A stretch of 64,000 nt of DNA from Saprospiraceae bacterium. GTDB lineage: Bacteria; Bacteroidota; Bacteroidia; Chitinophagales; Saprospiraceae. The stretch spans positions 103,478 to 167,477 of the forward strand of contig JADLHT010000017.1 in NCBI GenBank assembly GCA_020848695.1, written 5' to 3'. Shown piece by piece: positions 52,437-63,781 of this stretch. The translations under genes were made by a program, and so were the position numbers. Each line of letters starts with the position of its first letter. Positions within the stretch are counted from its first letter, which is position 1. The notes under the pieces were generated by a model that worked only from the letters and a program-made list of their open reading frames with translations, made no database searches and was not told where the DNA came from.

Positions 52437-55400
52437 ATGGGTAAGTTTTTGACCTTTCTACTGGTAATTTTATTGCCAAATTGCAGATTATTGGCTCAGT
52501 GTTGTATTGATACCAGTTTACTTATTGAAGATGAGTCCAGTCAGTCTCTCAAGATTAAAGTTTCAGGTATTATTAATAATGATTTGTCAAACCCAAATCA
52601 AGGAGTATGTAAAGTAAGTTTAAAATTCACTCATCAATATATTGGTGATTTAAGTATTGTATTATTATCTCCTGCTGGCGAAAAAGTAGAACTTATTGGC
52701 CCTATATGTAATACCGCATTCACACAGAATTCATTATTTGATGTAAGTTTTATTCCCTGTGGTAAGACTCCGCAACCGGATATCGGATTTCGGCAACGCT
52801 GGGACAATTGTCAGAAATGGGGAAGTTTTTCTAAGAGAACTGGTACTTATTGGCCGTTTAAAGATTGTCTGGAAGATTTTAACGTTGGAACAGTAAATGG
52901 AACATGGACCTTTCTAATTAAAGACGAAGATCGGTTTTATTCAGGTAAACTGTTATCTGCATGTATAGAGTTTTGTGACAGCGAAATGGAGAATTGTGAA
53001 GTGTGTGAAGCGAAAGGTGGATATTTTGATCAAACTTTTCTCAATCTTAATTTCTGTAAAGGGGATCCAAGGCTTAATATAATAGAAAGAGTTATTCTTC
53101 CAAAAGAGTTTGAAAATAATTCGAATTATTCCAATAAGTATTATATTGTTGAAAATGATAGAATCATTGATTTTACAAATAATATTAATTTAATTGGCAA
53201 GTCACCAGGAGTATACAATATTTGTAATCTTTCTTATTTAAATTCTGAAGAATTAACTTTACCAAAATCAGGATATGCAGGAAGTTTTTTAAAATTTAAA
53301 GAGGATTTATCAAATGGAAAATTGGGATTGTGTGCCGAGTTTAGTTTAAATTGTTTAACGGTCAATATTCTTGATCATTCATTACCTACAAATTTAAATA
53401 TCAGTATTTGTTCAAAAGATACTTTTATATTAGGCTCAGTTGCCTATAATAAGTCTGGCACTTATTCTGCAAATTTGCGAAATCAATATGGCTGTGATTC
53501 ACTTGTAACCGTCAATTTATCTGTACTTGATCTAAAGGCTAATATCAGTCCCGTAGCGGACTTAAACTGCCAAAGAAATAATGTTGTCATTGATGCTTCA
53601 TCTTCCAGTGTTCCTTCAGATGCAAGCATAAGTTGGACTACATCTGATGGAAATATAGCTGATCAGTCAAATATCCTTCGAATTGTTGTTAACAAGAAAG
53701 GTAAATACAAGCTGTTAATTCAAAATAAAAATTGTATAGATTCTGCAGAAGTTGAAGTTATGGAGACTGAAGTAATTCCTGAGCTTCGTATTGTAAGTGA
53801 TACTATAACGTGCCATAAACCGGAAATTTTAGTTCAAGCATTTACCAATATTGTCAATGCAACTTGGGAGTGGAAAGATATAGTAAGTACAATTATAGGT
53901 AGATCTGACACCCAGAGGATTAATAGGGCGGGACTGTACTCTGTCAATGTAAAGAATAGTACTGGTTGTTCGAATGTGATTAACTTTAGAATTTATGAGA
54001 ATAAAAAACCACCTGAATTTGATTTATTCGTTTCTGATATTACCTGCAAGACAGATAGTTCAATAATTAATATCTTTGATAGATCTCAAATTTCATCTTA
54101 TGAATGGAGTAAGGGCAGTGGAATAATTTCGACAGATTCTGTATTGATTGTTCGTGATACAGGATTTTATACTCTAACTGCAAAGGCTAGTAATGGTTGT
54201 CCAACAACCAAAATAGCATTAGTAATAAGTACTGTTAAAAAACCCGAATTTAGAGCTTTGTATTCTGACTTAAACTGTAAGGATACTATCATTAAATTGG
54301 TTAGTTTATTAGAAGACAAATATTCACTTCTTGAATTCTATCGATTTCAACCAGATAGTTTTTACTTTGCTGGATTAGAACCTGAAATTCGTATTCCTGG
54401 GAGATATCTTGTAAGATTAATAGACACTGGAAATTGTCTGTTGGACACTTTTGTTGATATTATTCAGGATACTCTAATTCCTGAATTTAGATTATCTTCT
54501 AAGAATTTAACCTGTAATGATGATTCTGTTAAAATTAATTTTAACCATATAACTGATTCAAGCTTATTTTACAAATACAGATGGTACGGACCTATAGGAT
54601 TTAGTTCTGATATTAAAGAACCTTGGCTCAAGGAAGGTGGAACTTACTTCGTAGAAGTAACAGGACCTAACGGATGCATTAAGTTAGATTCAATTGTAAT
54701 TTTTGAAGATATATCTAGGCCAAGGATTGATTTGTTTGCAGATACCATTAATTGTAACAAGCGTATTTCACACGTTTTTTCAAATGTTTCCAATGCAAGC
54801 AAGTATGAATGGCAAGGACCAGGTCTGTTTACTTCCGGATCAGACCAATTTGATACTAATTTGGAAGGACTTTATCGTTTAGTGGTAACTGCATCCAATG
54901 GATGTACATCTGAAAAATCAGTAGAAGTAATTAGGGACGAGTCATTACCATTTGCATCCATAAAGAGTGATACTATTGATTGTAATTCACCTGAAATTTT
55001 CTTAGGTGCAGATTTTAAAAATACAATAGATACTATTAAGTGGTATTGGAATGGTTCATTCATATCTGACATAAAAAATCCGTTAGCCACACAGCCAGGT
55101 TATTATCGCTTATATGCCAAAGGTAGAAATGGCTGTAGTTATACAGATAGCGTTTACATTCATATTGACACGGCACGAGTTCCCGTAGAAGTCTATTCGC
55201 TTGATACCTTATCTTGTATCCTAAAAGTCGCGAACCTATCACCGGATCCTACCATAATTGGAGCGTCTTATCATTGGATTACTCCAAAGAATGATACATT
55301 AAAATCAATTGCAATCAATGCAACTGATCCTGGATATTATAAGTTAGTTGTAACTGAAAAAAATGGTTGCAGGACCATAATTGATTATGAACTTCAGCTT

Positions 55401-57827
55401 AGAAATAAGCCTCCAAAAATTCAGTTTTTATTTGATACACTTACATGCTCTAAGAATGTCGCGCGAATTCTACCACTTACCAATGAAGCTAATCTGACTT
55501 ACAGATGGACAAAACCAGATATGACGACTTCGGATAGTGCGGCAATCAATGCCAATACACCGGGTTTTTACTTTGTAAAAGTTGTAAATAGTTATGGCTG
55601 TGAATTGTTAGATACTATAGAAATAATTTCTTTGATTAAAAACCTGAATATTTTTTTAACGGATACTTTTTTTAATTGTAAAAATAAGTCTAGCAATTTT
55701 ATAACTTTTTCTTCTAATGATTCTCTTAAAGATTTTTATTGGACAAATTCTAATAATCAAATCATTCGAGATAAAGAAATTTTCAATGTAGATGCTGGGA
55801 GATATTCATTCTATGCAGTTGATTCTAATGGATGTGAATATTCAAATACCTTTAATATAATATATGATACTCTTGCGCCTTCATTTAAGCAATTTAGTAT
55901 CGATACGCTGAATTGCAAGAATAAGATATTAGGATCTAAAATTGTACTGAAAGATTCCTCAGTAAAAGTTTTATGGACAGGACCAGGATTTAATAGCTTT
56001 CTGCTAAATCCAGAATTTCCTCGAATCGGACAATACGCTTTACATCTAGAAAAAAATAATTTTTGTGTCTTTGATACGTTGATTTCTATTGTTATAGACA
56101 CAATTCTCCCTAATTTTCAACTTCAGTTAGATTCAATTACTTGCAACAATCCTATTGCCAGTTTAACCGCAATAACTAATAATAATACTGAAGTTTTATG
56201 GATTAACAGCGTGAAGGATACTTTGTATGGGAATTCTTTAATGACTTCTAAAGCTGATGTCTTCCAAGTTATAATCATCAATAAAGATAATTTTTGTACA
56301 CAAAATAGCAATGTAGAAGTTTATGACCTAAGGAAAGCTCCGAATGTTAATTTAAAATCATTTTCCTTTATTTGTGTAGATGATTCGCTCCAATTAAATG
56401 CTGATGTAGATTGTTCAGATATCAATTATGTTTGGAGTTCAGAGACTGGTTTATTTAAAGATACTACTGCGAATCCATTCGTTACAGACACCGGGCTTTA
56501 TCGTCTCAAGGTAACCTGCAATCAAACCGGATGTGATACAACTTTGATTTTTCATATAGATAGAAAATTGACAATTCCCAATATTTTTATTTCAATTGGA
56601 TCTTTAAGTTGCAAGAATGATAGCACTTTTATCGAAGTTATGACCGGAGTAGCTGATACTCTTTTTGAATGGAAAGGTCCTAATGGTTTTAATTCAACTC
56701 AAAATAAACCAGTAATTACAACACCAGGACTGTATTCGATTAAAGTACTTAATTTACTTGGTTGTTTTAAAGATACTTCCGTCATTATTTTTATTGACAC
56801 TCTGAGTCCAAAATTTAATTTAGTACAAGTTGACACTTTTCGATGTGATTCCAATATTGTTAGAATTAGTATTATTGATCATGATGAAAGCCGGCCGAAG
56901 ATAGTATCTTGGAATACAGTTGATGGAATACTTTTATCTGCTGATTCTATTTATGCACTAGCAAATAAAGCTGGTGTATATTCTTTGACTATGGAAGATT
57001 CTATAAATGGATGTATTACAGAGCAGTTCATTAGAATTGTTGAAAGTACTCAGCAACCTTTGATTAGGCAATTAAATGTTAAGGATGTCTCTTGCCAAGG
57101 ATTTAATGATGCTTCAATAATAATAGAATCTGTTTCTGGAGGAAAGCCAAGATATTACTTTTCTTTAAATGACTCTAGTTTTGAAGATGATTCAGTATTT
57201 AATAATTTGTCGCCAGGTAGGTATGATGTTCAGGTAAAGGATTACTTTGGATGTCTTTATGATACGTCTATTTTTATTAATGATCAACCAGTACTTAGCT
57301 TAGATATACTTCAGGATACGGTTATTTCTTTGGGGGAAACAGTACAATTGAATGCACTATCAAACTTTACTAATATAAAATCGATGATATGGATTCCAAC
57401 AAGTCATCTTTCTTGTACTTCTTGTTTGAACCCAATAGCATCACCAGTTCAAACAATTACTTATGAATTAACATTGACGGATTCAAATAATTGCGAGGTA
57501 AAAGATATTGTAACGATTGAAGTTGTGACAGATGTTTATGTATTCGTACCTAATGTTTTTAGTCCAAATGGTGATGGAATTAATGATTACCTGGAAATTA
57601 CATTTTCAAAAGGTATCAAAGAGGTAGAGTCATTTTTTGTATTTGATCGTTGGGGTTCCAAGGTATATGAAAGTTTAGATTATGTTCCCGGTAGCAGCAC
57701 ACAAGGTTGGAATGGAGAGTTTAATGGAAAGCCATTAAATCCAGGTGTTTATACGTATTTAATAAAATGCAGAACTTTATCGGGTAAAGTAATTGAAAGT
57801 TTTGGGGATATTACCTTGTTGAGGTAA
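52437..57827 (+). CDS. Giant P-domain adhesin with about 15 Cys-paired Ig-like modules, T9SS type B
   Basis: A 1796-aa protein: signal peptide (MGKFLTFLLVILLPNCRLLAQ), then a proprotein-convertase P-domain (about 25-185; FTHQYIGDLSIVLLSPAG ... NGTWTFLIKDEDRFYSG) with no protease attached. A Cys-containing spacer (about 190-365) leads into about 15 consecutive modules of 75-80 residues (about 365-1550), each with one Cys after the first strand (as in DTLTCSKN) and one near the end (NGC or GC). A SprB-like repeat (VSCQGFNDASI ... VKDYFGC) follows, then a classic type B domain (FVPNVFSPNGDGINDYLEI ... FDRWGSKVYES). A surface adhesin role is inferred. No enzyme motif is present. Confidence 0.87.
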   Translation: MGKFLTFLLVILLPNCRLLAQCCIDTSLLIEDESSQSLKIKVSGIINNDLSNPNQGVCKVSLKFTHQYIGDLSIVLLSPAGEKVELIGPICNTAFTQNSLFDVSFIPCGKTPQPDIGFRQRWDNCQKWGSFSKRTGTYWPFKDCLEDFNVGTVNGTWTFLIKDEDRFYSGKLLSACIEFCDSEMENCEVCEAKGGYFDQTFLNLNFCKGDPRLNIIERVILPKEFENNSNYSNKYYIVENDRIIDFTNNINLIGKSPGVYNICNLSYLNSEELTLPKSGYAGSFLKFKEDLSNGKLGLCAEFSLNCLTVNILDHSLPTNLNISICSKDTFILGSVAYNKSGTYSANLRNQYGCDSLVTVNLSVLDLKANISPVADLNCQRNNVVIDASSSSVPSDASISWTTSDGNIADQSNILRIVVNKKGKYKLLIQNKNCIDSAEVEVMETEVIPELRIVSDTITCHKPEILVQAFTNIVNATWEWKDIVSTIIGRSDTQRINRAGLYSVNVKNSTGCSNVINFRIYENKKPPEFDLFVSDITCKTDSSIINIFDRSQISSYEWSKGSGIISTDSVLIVRDTGFYTLTAKASNGCPTTKIALVISTVKKPEFRALYSDLNCKDTIIKLVSLLEDKYSLLEFYRFQPDSFYFAGLEPEIRIPGRYLVRLIDTGNCLLDTFVDIIQDTLIPEFRLSSKNLTCNDDSVKINFNHITDSSLFYKYRWYGPIGFSSDIKEPWLKEGGTYFVEVTGPNGCIKLDSIVIFEDISRPRIDLFADTINCNKRISHVFSNVSNASKYEWQGPGLFTSGSDQFDTNLEGLYRLVVTASNGCTSEKSVEVIRDESLPFASIKSDTIDCNSPEIFLGADFKNTIDTIKWYWNGSFISDIKNPLATQPGYYRLYAKGRNGCSYTDSVYIHIDTARVPVEVYSLDTLSCILKVANLSPDPTIIGASYHWITPKNDTLKSIAINATDPGYYKLVVTEKNGCRTIIDYELQLRNKPPKIQFLFDTLTCSKNVARILPLTNEANLTYRWTKPDMTTSDSAAINANTPGFYFVKVVNSYGCELLDTIEIISLIKNLNIFLTDTFFNCKNKSSNFITFSSNDSLKDFYWTNSNNQIIRDKEIFNVDAGRYSFYAVDSNGCEYSNTFNIIYDTLAPSFKQFSIDTLNCKNKILGSKIVLKDSSVKVLWTGPGFNSFLLNPEFPRIGQYALHLEKNNFCVFDTLISIVIDTILPNFQLQLDSITCNNPIASLTAITNNNTEVLWINSVKDTLYGNSLMTSKADVFQVIIINKDNFCTQNSNVEVYDLRKAPNVNLKSFSFICVDDSLQLNADVDCSDINYVWSSETGLFKDTTANPFVTDTGLYRLKVTCNQTGCDTTLIFHIDRKLTIPNIFISIGSLSCKNDSTFIEVMTGVADTLFEWKGPNGFNSTQNKPVITTPGLYSIKVLNLLGCFKDTSVIIFIDTLSPKFNLVQVDTFRCDSNIVRISIIDHDESRPKIVSWNTVDGILLSADSIYALANKAGVYSLTMEDSINGCITEQFIRIVESTQQPLIRQLNVKDVSCQGFNDASIIIESVSGGKPRYYFSLNDSSFEDDSVFNNLSPGRYDVQVKDYFGCLYDTSIFINDQPVLSLDILQDTVISLGETVQLNALSNFTNIKSMIWIPTSHLSCTSCLNPIASPVQTITYELTLTDSNNCEVKDIVTIEVVTDVYVFVPNVFSPNGDGINDYLEITFSKGIKEVESFFVFDRWGSKVYESLDYVPGSSTQGWNGEFNGKPLNPGVYTYLIKCRTLSGKVIESFGDITLLR

Positions 57828-58007
57828 AGTATTCTGGTATTTATTGAGCAATAAATTAAGTGAGGATTAAGGAGCTCTATTTTGTATTAAGTAATTGATT
57901 AACAATGATATAGATTAGAATTATGTTTTATAAAATATTATTTTATAGCTATTCAATAAAAGATCTTAAATTGCCCTTGGTTTTAGGTAAAATTAATCAA
58001 ATTGCGA

Positions 58008-61000
58008 ATGTGTAAGAATCATATTTCTTCTACTACTTTTTTGTGCTGCTTATTATTTTACATAATTCTTATACCTTGTAGCTTATTCGCACAAGATTGT
58101 GTCCCTCCTGCAGCCAATACGTGTGAAAAAGCAAATATTCTTTGTTCTTTAGAAAGCGTTAGTGGATATAAATGTAAAAATACAGATCAACCAAACGATA
58201 CAGCTTGCAAACCATTGTGTCCTTCCGGAGGTATTGCTAATAATATTAGTTGGTGGGCATTTGTTACGAATGGTGGCAACATTACAATAAACATTGATGT
58301 CTCAAATTGCTCAATTACAGGAACGGGAGTTCAATTGGGTATCTGGGCAGATTGTAATTGTGTAGATACAGTGATATGTAATATTTCCTGTCAATCACAA
58401 ACAAGTATTTCAATCCAAGCCAATTTAATTCCTTGCAAGAAATATTATTTTTTTGTTGATGGCTGTACCGGTGATGTTTGTGATTTTGTACTTACAACAA
58501 GTGGGGGAACATCGCCTAAGGTAGATTCAATCCGTCGTATCATCGGAATCGATACACTTTGTCCCAGTAGTTGTGCAAATAATTATTTTGTTGATTCAGA
58601 TACTTCTGTCTGCAAACCAACTTATACCTGGACTATAGATGGAGTAGAAGTTCAAAAAGATACTTCCAGAAAATTAACTTATGCTTTTCTTAATCAAGGT
58701 TCTTTTCTAATGTGTGTTACAGGAGCCTTAGACAATATTGGAGCTGCCGGTTCATGCGGGGCATTTGGACCTGTTTGTAAAACAATTTTTGTTGAGAATT
58801 TGCCGATTCATAGAGGGCCTACAGTCATTTTGTGTTCCGAAGATGTTCCTTATCAATGGCATAGTCATACGATTCTAAACAGTGGAGTCTATACTGAAAG
58901 ATTTACTCTCAATTGCTGTGATTACGACTCTATTAGAACATTTCAGGTTCTTCCACCGCCAACTAAAGAAGATATTTTTTACCTAGGTTGCAGAGACGGG
59001 GATAATCAATATAACGATAGTATTAATAAAGTTACTTATTCCAGTTGTCAAGATGGAATTGATATAATTTATAGGAATCGAACAAGTGATGGTTGTGACA
59101 GCTCTATTCGATTGTTTTTTACATATTTGGATATGGATGCCACAATCAAAGAGTATTGCGAGGGTGGAAAAAGTTTTGTAGAAATAAACGCGATCGACAA
59201 GACTTGTTCAGTTCAGAATTTTTCTTCATTAGGATTTGAATATTCTTGGGTTAAACAAAGTAGCGGGAATACAATACTTGGTACAAATAGTAAATTAGAG
59301 ATTTCAGGAAATGACCAATATTGTGTAGATGTAATTTTAACTGGAAATTTAAATACAATTACAAGGAAATGCACTGTGAGAATATGTGAAGATTTAAATG
59401 AGGATCTTCTTCAACCAAAGATGGTTTGTCCGAAAGGTGATTTAGAACTTTGTCGAGGAGAAACAGGACAGTATTCATCGGATACTATTTTCCCTAACAA
59501 TGTTAGACATATATGGACAATAACAAACGGTTCTATAGTATCAGGTAATGGTACCGCTACTATTAACGTTTTGTGGGATTTTGATCCCGGAGCAGGAATT
59601 CCATTTATTGGTAAAATATGTTATTATTATGAAAGTGATTGTCCTGTCAGTCCTGAGTGTTGTATAGAAGTCAATGTTCAGCCATTTCCGGCTCCTGATG
59701 CAGGACCCGATAAGTCTGTCTGTGGTCTGGTCAATTCATTAGATGGCAATGCAAGTTCTGAAATAATGTGGAGGCAAATTTCAGGACCATCAGCATCTAT
59801 AATTTTACCTGCCAATGTTTCTAAGCCTACTGTTACCGTAACTTCTTTTGGCTCTTATACTTACGAACTTGAAGAGACGAGATTTGGATGCACAGCAAAG
59901 GACACTGTTACTTTGAATTTCTATGATTCTCCGCAAAGTTCAAATATTAGTTTTACCTGTAATCCTGCTCAGACCTCATTCGTAATGAAAACTGACATTG
60001 TTAAAGGTAGTCCTCCATATAGAATTGTGAAAGGCAATGGAATGATAATAAATGGATCTACCTATATGTCTTTACAAATTAACAACAATGTTCAGGACAC
60101 AGTTCAGATTGTTGATAATAATAATTGTATAGTCGAAATTATTTATACCCATGAATGTAATTGTTCCAATGAGATTGGTAAAATTTCTACTCTTCTTCAA
60201 AAAGTTTGTGAAGATCAACTTGTAAAAATAATTTATGATAATTCTAATGAAAAACTAGATCAAAATCCAAATAGGGACACTGTAGTTTATTTTACTTATT
60301 CTAATCCAGGAAATCCATTAGGAAGTATAATTGAATTTTTGAATTCAAGTAGTTTTGGGTACGACCCAAAGTATGTTTATGGAGTTACTTATTTTATTGG
60401 TGCAAGATTGGGAAGAGCTGATGGTAACGGAGGTATCGATAATGGAAAAGGATGTATTAAGACTTCCTTTGGTACACCCTTTGTATTCGTTCAATACCCA
60501 AATCCTTTAGCCGGAAGAGATACAGCAATATGCGGAACTAGTTTTCTGTTGGATGGATTTCAATCGCTTCCTGGAACTTCAGTTATGTGGAAAGTTTTAG
60601 GGGGACGAGCTGCAAAAATAAGCAGCCCAAATCTTTCAAGTACATTGGTAGAGCCTTTAAGCGGATATGGTGATTATGTGTTTGAGTTTACCGAAATAAA
60701 TGATAATCTATGTTCGAAAACAGATCAACTTACCATAACTTTTAATGAGAATCCAAATCTTTCTAATTTATTTAAATTTTGTACTGAACTAGGGTCGTCT
60801 AGCACAAATCCTGGAAAGTTTCAAGCTAGTATTGAGTTAAATGGTGGCAAACCTCCTTATGTTTTAGTTACACCTCCGTCAACAAATAATGGCAGTATTA
60901 ATGGTAATCTGTGGATGTCAAATGACATAGTTAGTCTCGACAGTTTTATTATACAAATCATGGATGCCAATGGCTGTGTCTCATCTGTTTTGCGTAATTC

Positions 61001-63779
61001 ACATAACTGTAACTGTGGCACTATTAGTCCGGGTAGATTGGATTCTAATCTAATCAGAGTTTGTCAGGATCAATGTGTAGCAATTCTAAGTATTGTTCCG
61101 GAAATGATTGATCCTAGTATTGAAACGACAATGTATGTTGTACATAAATTTCCTTATACAGATCCGTCTAAAGTAATTGATACTATATATTCTTTGTCAG
61201 ATTCAATTTGTTTTGATCCAAATACTATGAAACTTGGTGCTAACAATCCTATTTTTGTTACCAGAATAGTTGGAGATGATAAAAATAGTGATGGAATTGT
61301 AGACAAAGATGATTCTTGCTCACTGGCTTCAAACGATTTAAAAATCATTTTTGATGAGTATCCGACAGCTTTTGCTGGTATAGATGATACCATTTGCGGA
61401 TTAACCAGCACACTTAATGGAATACTTAACTTTGGTAATGCTTCATGGAGACTAGTTAGCGGTGGAGGAAATCCAGTTTTAGCGAATCCAAACCAAGTTT
61501 CAACTCAAGTTACAGTTCCACAAGCGGGAGTATATATTTTTGAACTTGTAGGAGATAACTTTAATTGCAAGAGTAGTGATGAGGTTAGATTATTATTTGT
61601 TAACTCTCCGAAATTCGATTCTACTTCCGTCATTTATGATTGTGATAATATAGCTGAGAACTACCGCGTAAGAATTAGGGGTCTTTTTGGCGACAGAAAA
61701 AGCTGGAATCTAACAGGAGTTTCATGTAATGGTTTAAAAATTCTTGGTGGTCAATTTTTACCAAATTCTGATATTTGGGAGTCTGATCTGATTCCTAGCG
61801 GTTGCAATTTTACTTTAAGTTTAAAAGATCAATTTGATTGTTCCACTGACATTTATTCCGGAGTACATATTTGTAAATGTCTAAGCAAAATTGATGATAT
61901 AGACTTAAGTCCGGTTAATCTATGCGAAGATCAATCTATAACTATCGTTTATCCAAAATTACCAGATACTAGTAATTTGGATGGCAATGATGTGGTTCGT
62001 TTTATATTGTATGAAGGATTATCAAGTGATCCCAAAAATGGAACAATTATTAACGAGAATTCAACAGGAAAATTTAGTTTTCAAGCTCCGATGATATTTG
62101 GAAAAACTTATTTTATTTCCGTATTTGTTGGAAATCTTAATGCTACATCCGGTGGAATTGATCTGAACGATAGATGCCTCGTGTTTACACCAGGAAAACC
62201 CGTAACATGGTATAAGTATCCTCAGGCAGTAATTACCGGAGATTCTCTTCTTACCTGTGCCATAACGAAAATTAGCTTAGATGCAGGTGCATCAGTAAGT
62301 GGTTCTGGTGATCCGCTTCAATATCATTGGAATAACAATGATCGATCTCAATCTATTGATGTCATCGTCAACGGAACTTATACGGTAACCGTTACTGACC
62401 CTCGCACAGGATGTACTAATTCGCTCAGTTTTATTGTGAATAGAAAAGTTGATTTACCAAGAATTCAGATAGATACGCCTAGTAAATTAACCTGTGATAT
62501 CAATACAGTAACGCTAAATGGTAACCGTTCAGATTCAGGTAATGATTTTAGGGTTTTATGGTCAGGACCAGGTATTGTGAGTGGTGCAAATTCATATAGT
62601 TCTGTAGTTGATCAAATAGGAAATTATAAATTCTTAATTGAAAATATACGAACTGGTTGTAGGGATAGTGTAAATATCTTTGTGAATGAGGACAAACAAG
62701 CTCCAATTGCAGATATTTCACAAATTGGAAAATTAGGTTGTGTTGTTAAACAAATAAAACTTGATGGTTCTGGTTCACGAAGTAGTTCAGGTTCAAATAC
62801 AATTAGCACTTTTATATGGACCGGGAATATACTTTCAGGTCAAGGCACTTCTCAGATTTCTATTCCGTCGCCTGGTGGAAGATATATTCTCGAAATTAAA
62901 GATCCGATGAATGGTTGTATTGATAGAGATACCATAGATATTACTGAAGATGACAATCCCTTTGCCTTTATTGTTTTGGATAGTGTGAATCCAAAATGTT
63001 TTGGTCAAAACAATGGAAATATTACGATTACTAATATTATTGATAAAAACGGGGTTTCAATACTTAATCAATCTGATCTTGAGTTTTCTATAAATGGAGG
63101 ACCATTTACTAAGAATACAGATTTTTCAAACCTGCCTAAAGGCAGCTATACGATTACTGTCAGAGATTCAAAAGGTTGTGTTCTAAATACCTCTACAGTG
63201 TTGGTTGAGCCTGGACCAATCGATATTAAAGTAAAAAGCGTTTCGGTGGATCAGAATTCCATTGTAAATATTGATTCGCTTTTATTGGAGGTATTGGGAG
63301 GTACTGTTAATCAATTTGGAGAATACAAAGATACATTATGGTTTAATGTGAGAGATTCAATTTATATCAGCAACTTGGATATATTGGCTGATACTTCAAA
63401 AGAATTTATTGTTGAAGTTATTGATCAATCAGGATGTAAAGTGCAAAAAACAATTAGGATAATAGTTCGAATAATTAAAGATGTTTGGTGGCCAACAATT
63501 ATAAATCCCTATAGTGGATTGGGAGAAAACAATAGATTTAATTTATATGGTAAGAAAGTTCGCAATATAAAATTATTACAGATTTTTAGCCGATGGGGTG
63601 AACTTGTATATTCGAATAGCAACTTCAATGATGCAAATACTCAAAGGGGTTTAGGGTGGAATGGATTTTATAATGGTGAATATGCTCTTCCTGGTGTTTA
63701 TGCGTTTTATGCTGAGGTAGAATTTGAAGGATCAACCGGCTCAACAGTTGTAAAAGGAGATTTTACTTTAGTTAGATAA
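58008..63779 (+). CDS. SprB-like giant Cys-rich adhesin, T9SS type B cargo, paralog 2
   Basis: About 1923 aa from the ATG at 58008 (the ORF track uses a TTG two codons earlier; both give the same signal peptide, CCLLFYIILIPCSLFAQ). The architecture matches the gene at 18340 module for module. It has the N-terminal Cys-rich SWWAFVTNGGN and FVDGCTGDVC domain, AGPDKSVCG-type composite units with LCxDQ/VCQDQC motifs, and three short modules (LTCAIT, LTCDIN, LGCVVK). One SprB repeat (PKCFGQNNGNITI) and a C-terminal RWGELVYS ... GWNGFYNGEYALPGVYAFYAEV sorting domain complete it. The two proteins are diverged, so the duplication is old. It is last in a run of four T9SS cargos and is followed by the tandem hairpin repeat. 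Confidence 0.88.
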   Translation: MCKNHISSTTFLCCLLFYIILIPCSLFAQDCVPPAANTCEKANILCSLESVSGYKCKNTDQPNDTACKPLCPSGGIANNISWWAFVTNGGNITINIDVSNCSITGTGVQLGIWADCNCVDTVICNISCQSQTSISIQANLIPCKKYYFFVDGCTGDVCDFVLTTSGGTSPKVDSIRRIIGIDTLCPSSCANNYFVDSDTSVCKPTYTWTIDGVEVQKDTSRKLTYAFLNQGSFLMCVTGALDNIGAAGSCGAFGPVCKTIFVENLPIHRGPTVILCSEDVPYQWHSHTILNSGVYTERFTLNCCDYDSIRTFQVLPPPTKEDIFYLGCRDGDNQYNDSINKVTYSSCQDGIDIIYRNRTSDGCDSSIRLFFTYLDMDATIKEYCEGGKSFVEINAIDKTCSVQNFSSLGFEYSWVKQSSGNTILGTNSKLEISGNDQYCVDVILTGNLNTITRKCTVRICEDLNEDLLQPKMVCPKGDLELCRGETGQYSSDTIFPNNVRHIWTITNGSIVSGNGTATINVLWDFDPGAGIPFIGKICYYYESDCPVSPECCIEVNVQPFPAPDAGPDKSVCGLVNSLDGNASSEIMWRQISGPSASIILPANVSKPTVTVTSFGSYTYELEETRFGCTAKDTVTLNFYDSPQSSNISFTCNPAQTSFVMKTDIVKGSPPYRIVKGNGMIINGSTYMSLQINNNVQDTVQIVDNNNCIVEIIYTHECNCSNEIGKISTLLQKVCEDQLVKIIYDNSNEKLDQNPNRDTVVYFTYSNPGNPLGSIIEFLNSSSFGYDPKYVYGVTYFIGARLGRADGNGGIDNGKGCIKTSFGTPFVFVQYPNPLAGRDTAICGTSFLLDGFQSLPGTSVMWKVLGGRAAKISSPNLSSTLVEPLSGYGDYVFEFTEINDNLCSKTDQLTITFNENPNLSNLFKFCTELGSSSTNPGKFQASIELNGGKPPYVLVTPPSTNNGSINGNLWMSNDIVSLDSFIIQIMDANGCVSSVLRNSHNCNCGTISPGRLDSNLIRVCQDQCVAILSIVPEMIDPSIETTMYVVHKFPYTDPSKVIDTIYSLSDSICFDPNTMKLGANNPIFVTRIVGDDKNSDGIVDKDDSCSLASNDLKIIFDEYPTAFAGIDDTICGLTSTLNGILNFGNASWRLVSGGGNPVLANPNQVSTQVTVPQAGVYIFELVGDNFNCKSSDEVRLLFVNSPKFDSTSVIYDCDNIAENYRVRIRGLFGDRKSWNLTGVSCNGLKILGGQFLPNSDIWESDLIPSGCNFTLSLKDQFDCSTDIYSGVHICKCLSKIDDIDLSPVNLCEDQSITIVYPKLPDTSNLDGNDVVRFILYEGLSSDPKNGTIINENSTGKFSFQAPMIFGKTYFISVFVGNLNATSGGIDLNDRCLVFTPGKPVTWYKYPQAVITGDSLLTCAITKISLDAGASVSGSGDPLQYHWNNNDRSQSIDVIVNGTYTVTVTDPRTGCTNSLSFIVNRKVDLPRIQIDTPSKLTCDINTVTLNGNRSDSGNDFRVLWSGPGIVSGANSYSSVVDQIGNYKFLIENIRTGCRDSVNIFVNEDKQAPIADISQIGKLGCVVKQIKLDGSGSRSSSGSNTISTFIWTGNILSGQGTSQISIPSPGGRYILEIKDPMNGCIDRDTIDITEDDNPFAFIVLDSVNPKCFGQNNGNITITNIIDKNGVSILNQSDLEFSINGGPFTKNTDFSNLPKGSYTITVRDSKGCVLNTSTVLVEPGPIDIKVKSVSVDQNSIVNIDSLLLEVLGGTVNQFGEYKDTLWFNVRDSIYISNLDILADTSKEFIVEVIDQSGCKVQKTIRIIVRIIKDVWWPTIINPYSGLGENNRFNLYGKKVRNIKLLQIFSRWGELVYSNSNFNDANTQRGLGWNGFYNGEYALPGVYAFYAEVEFEGSTGSTVVKGDFTLVR

Positions 63780-63781
63780 GC

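Noticed and set aside
58008-63779. Reading the dense internal repeats of the giant genes as CRISPR or DNA satellite arrays
   Set aside because: The repeats are protein modules with diverged DNA and in-frame spacing, not exact DNA repeats with unique spacers.
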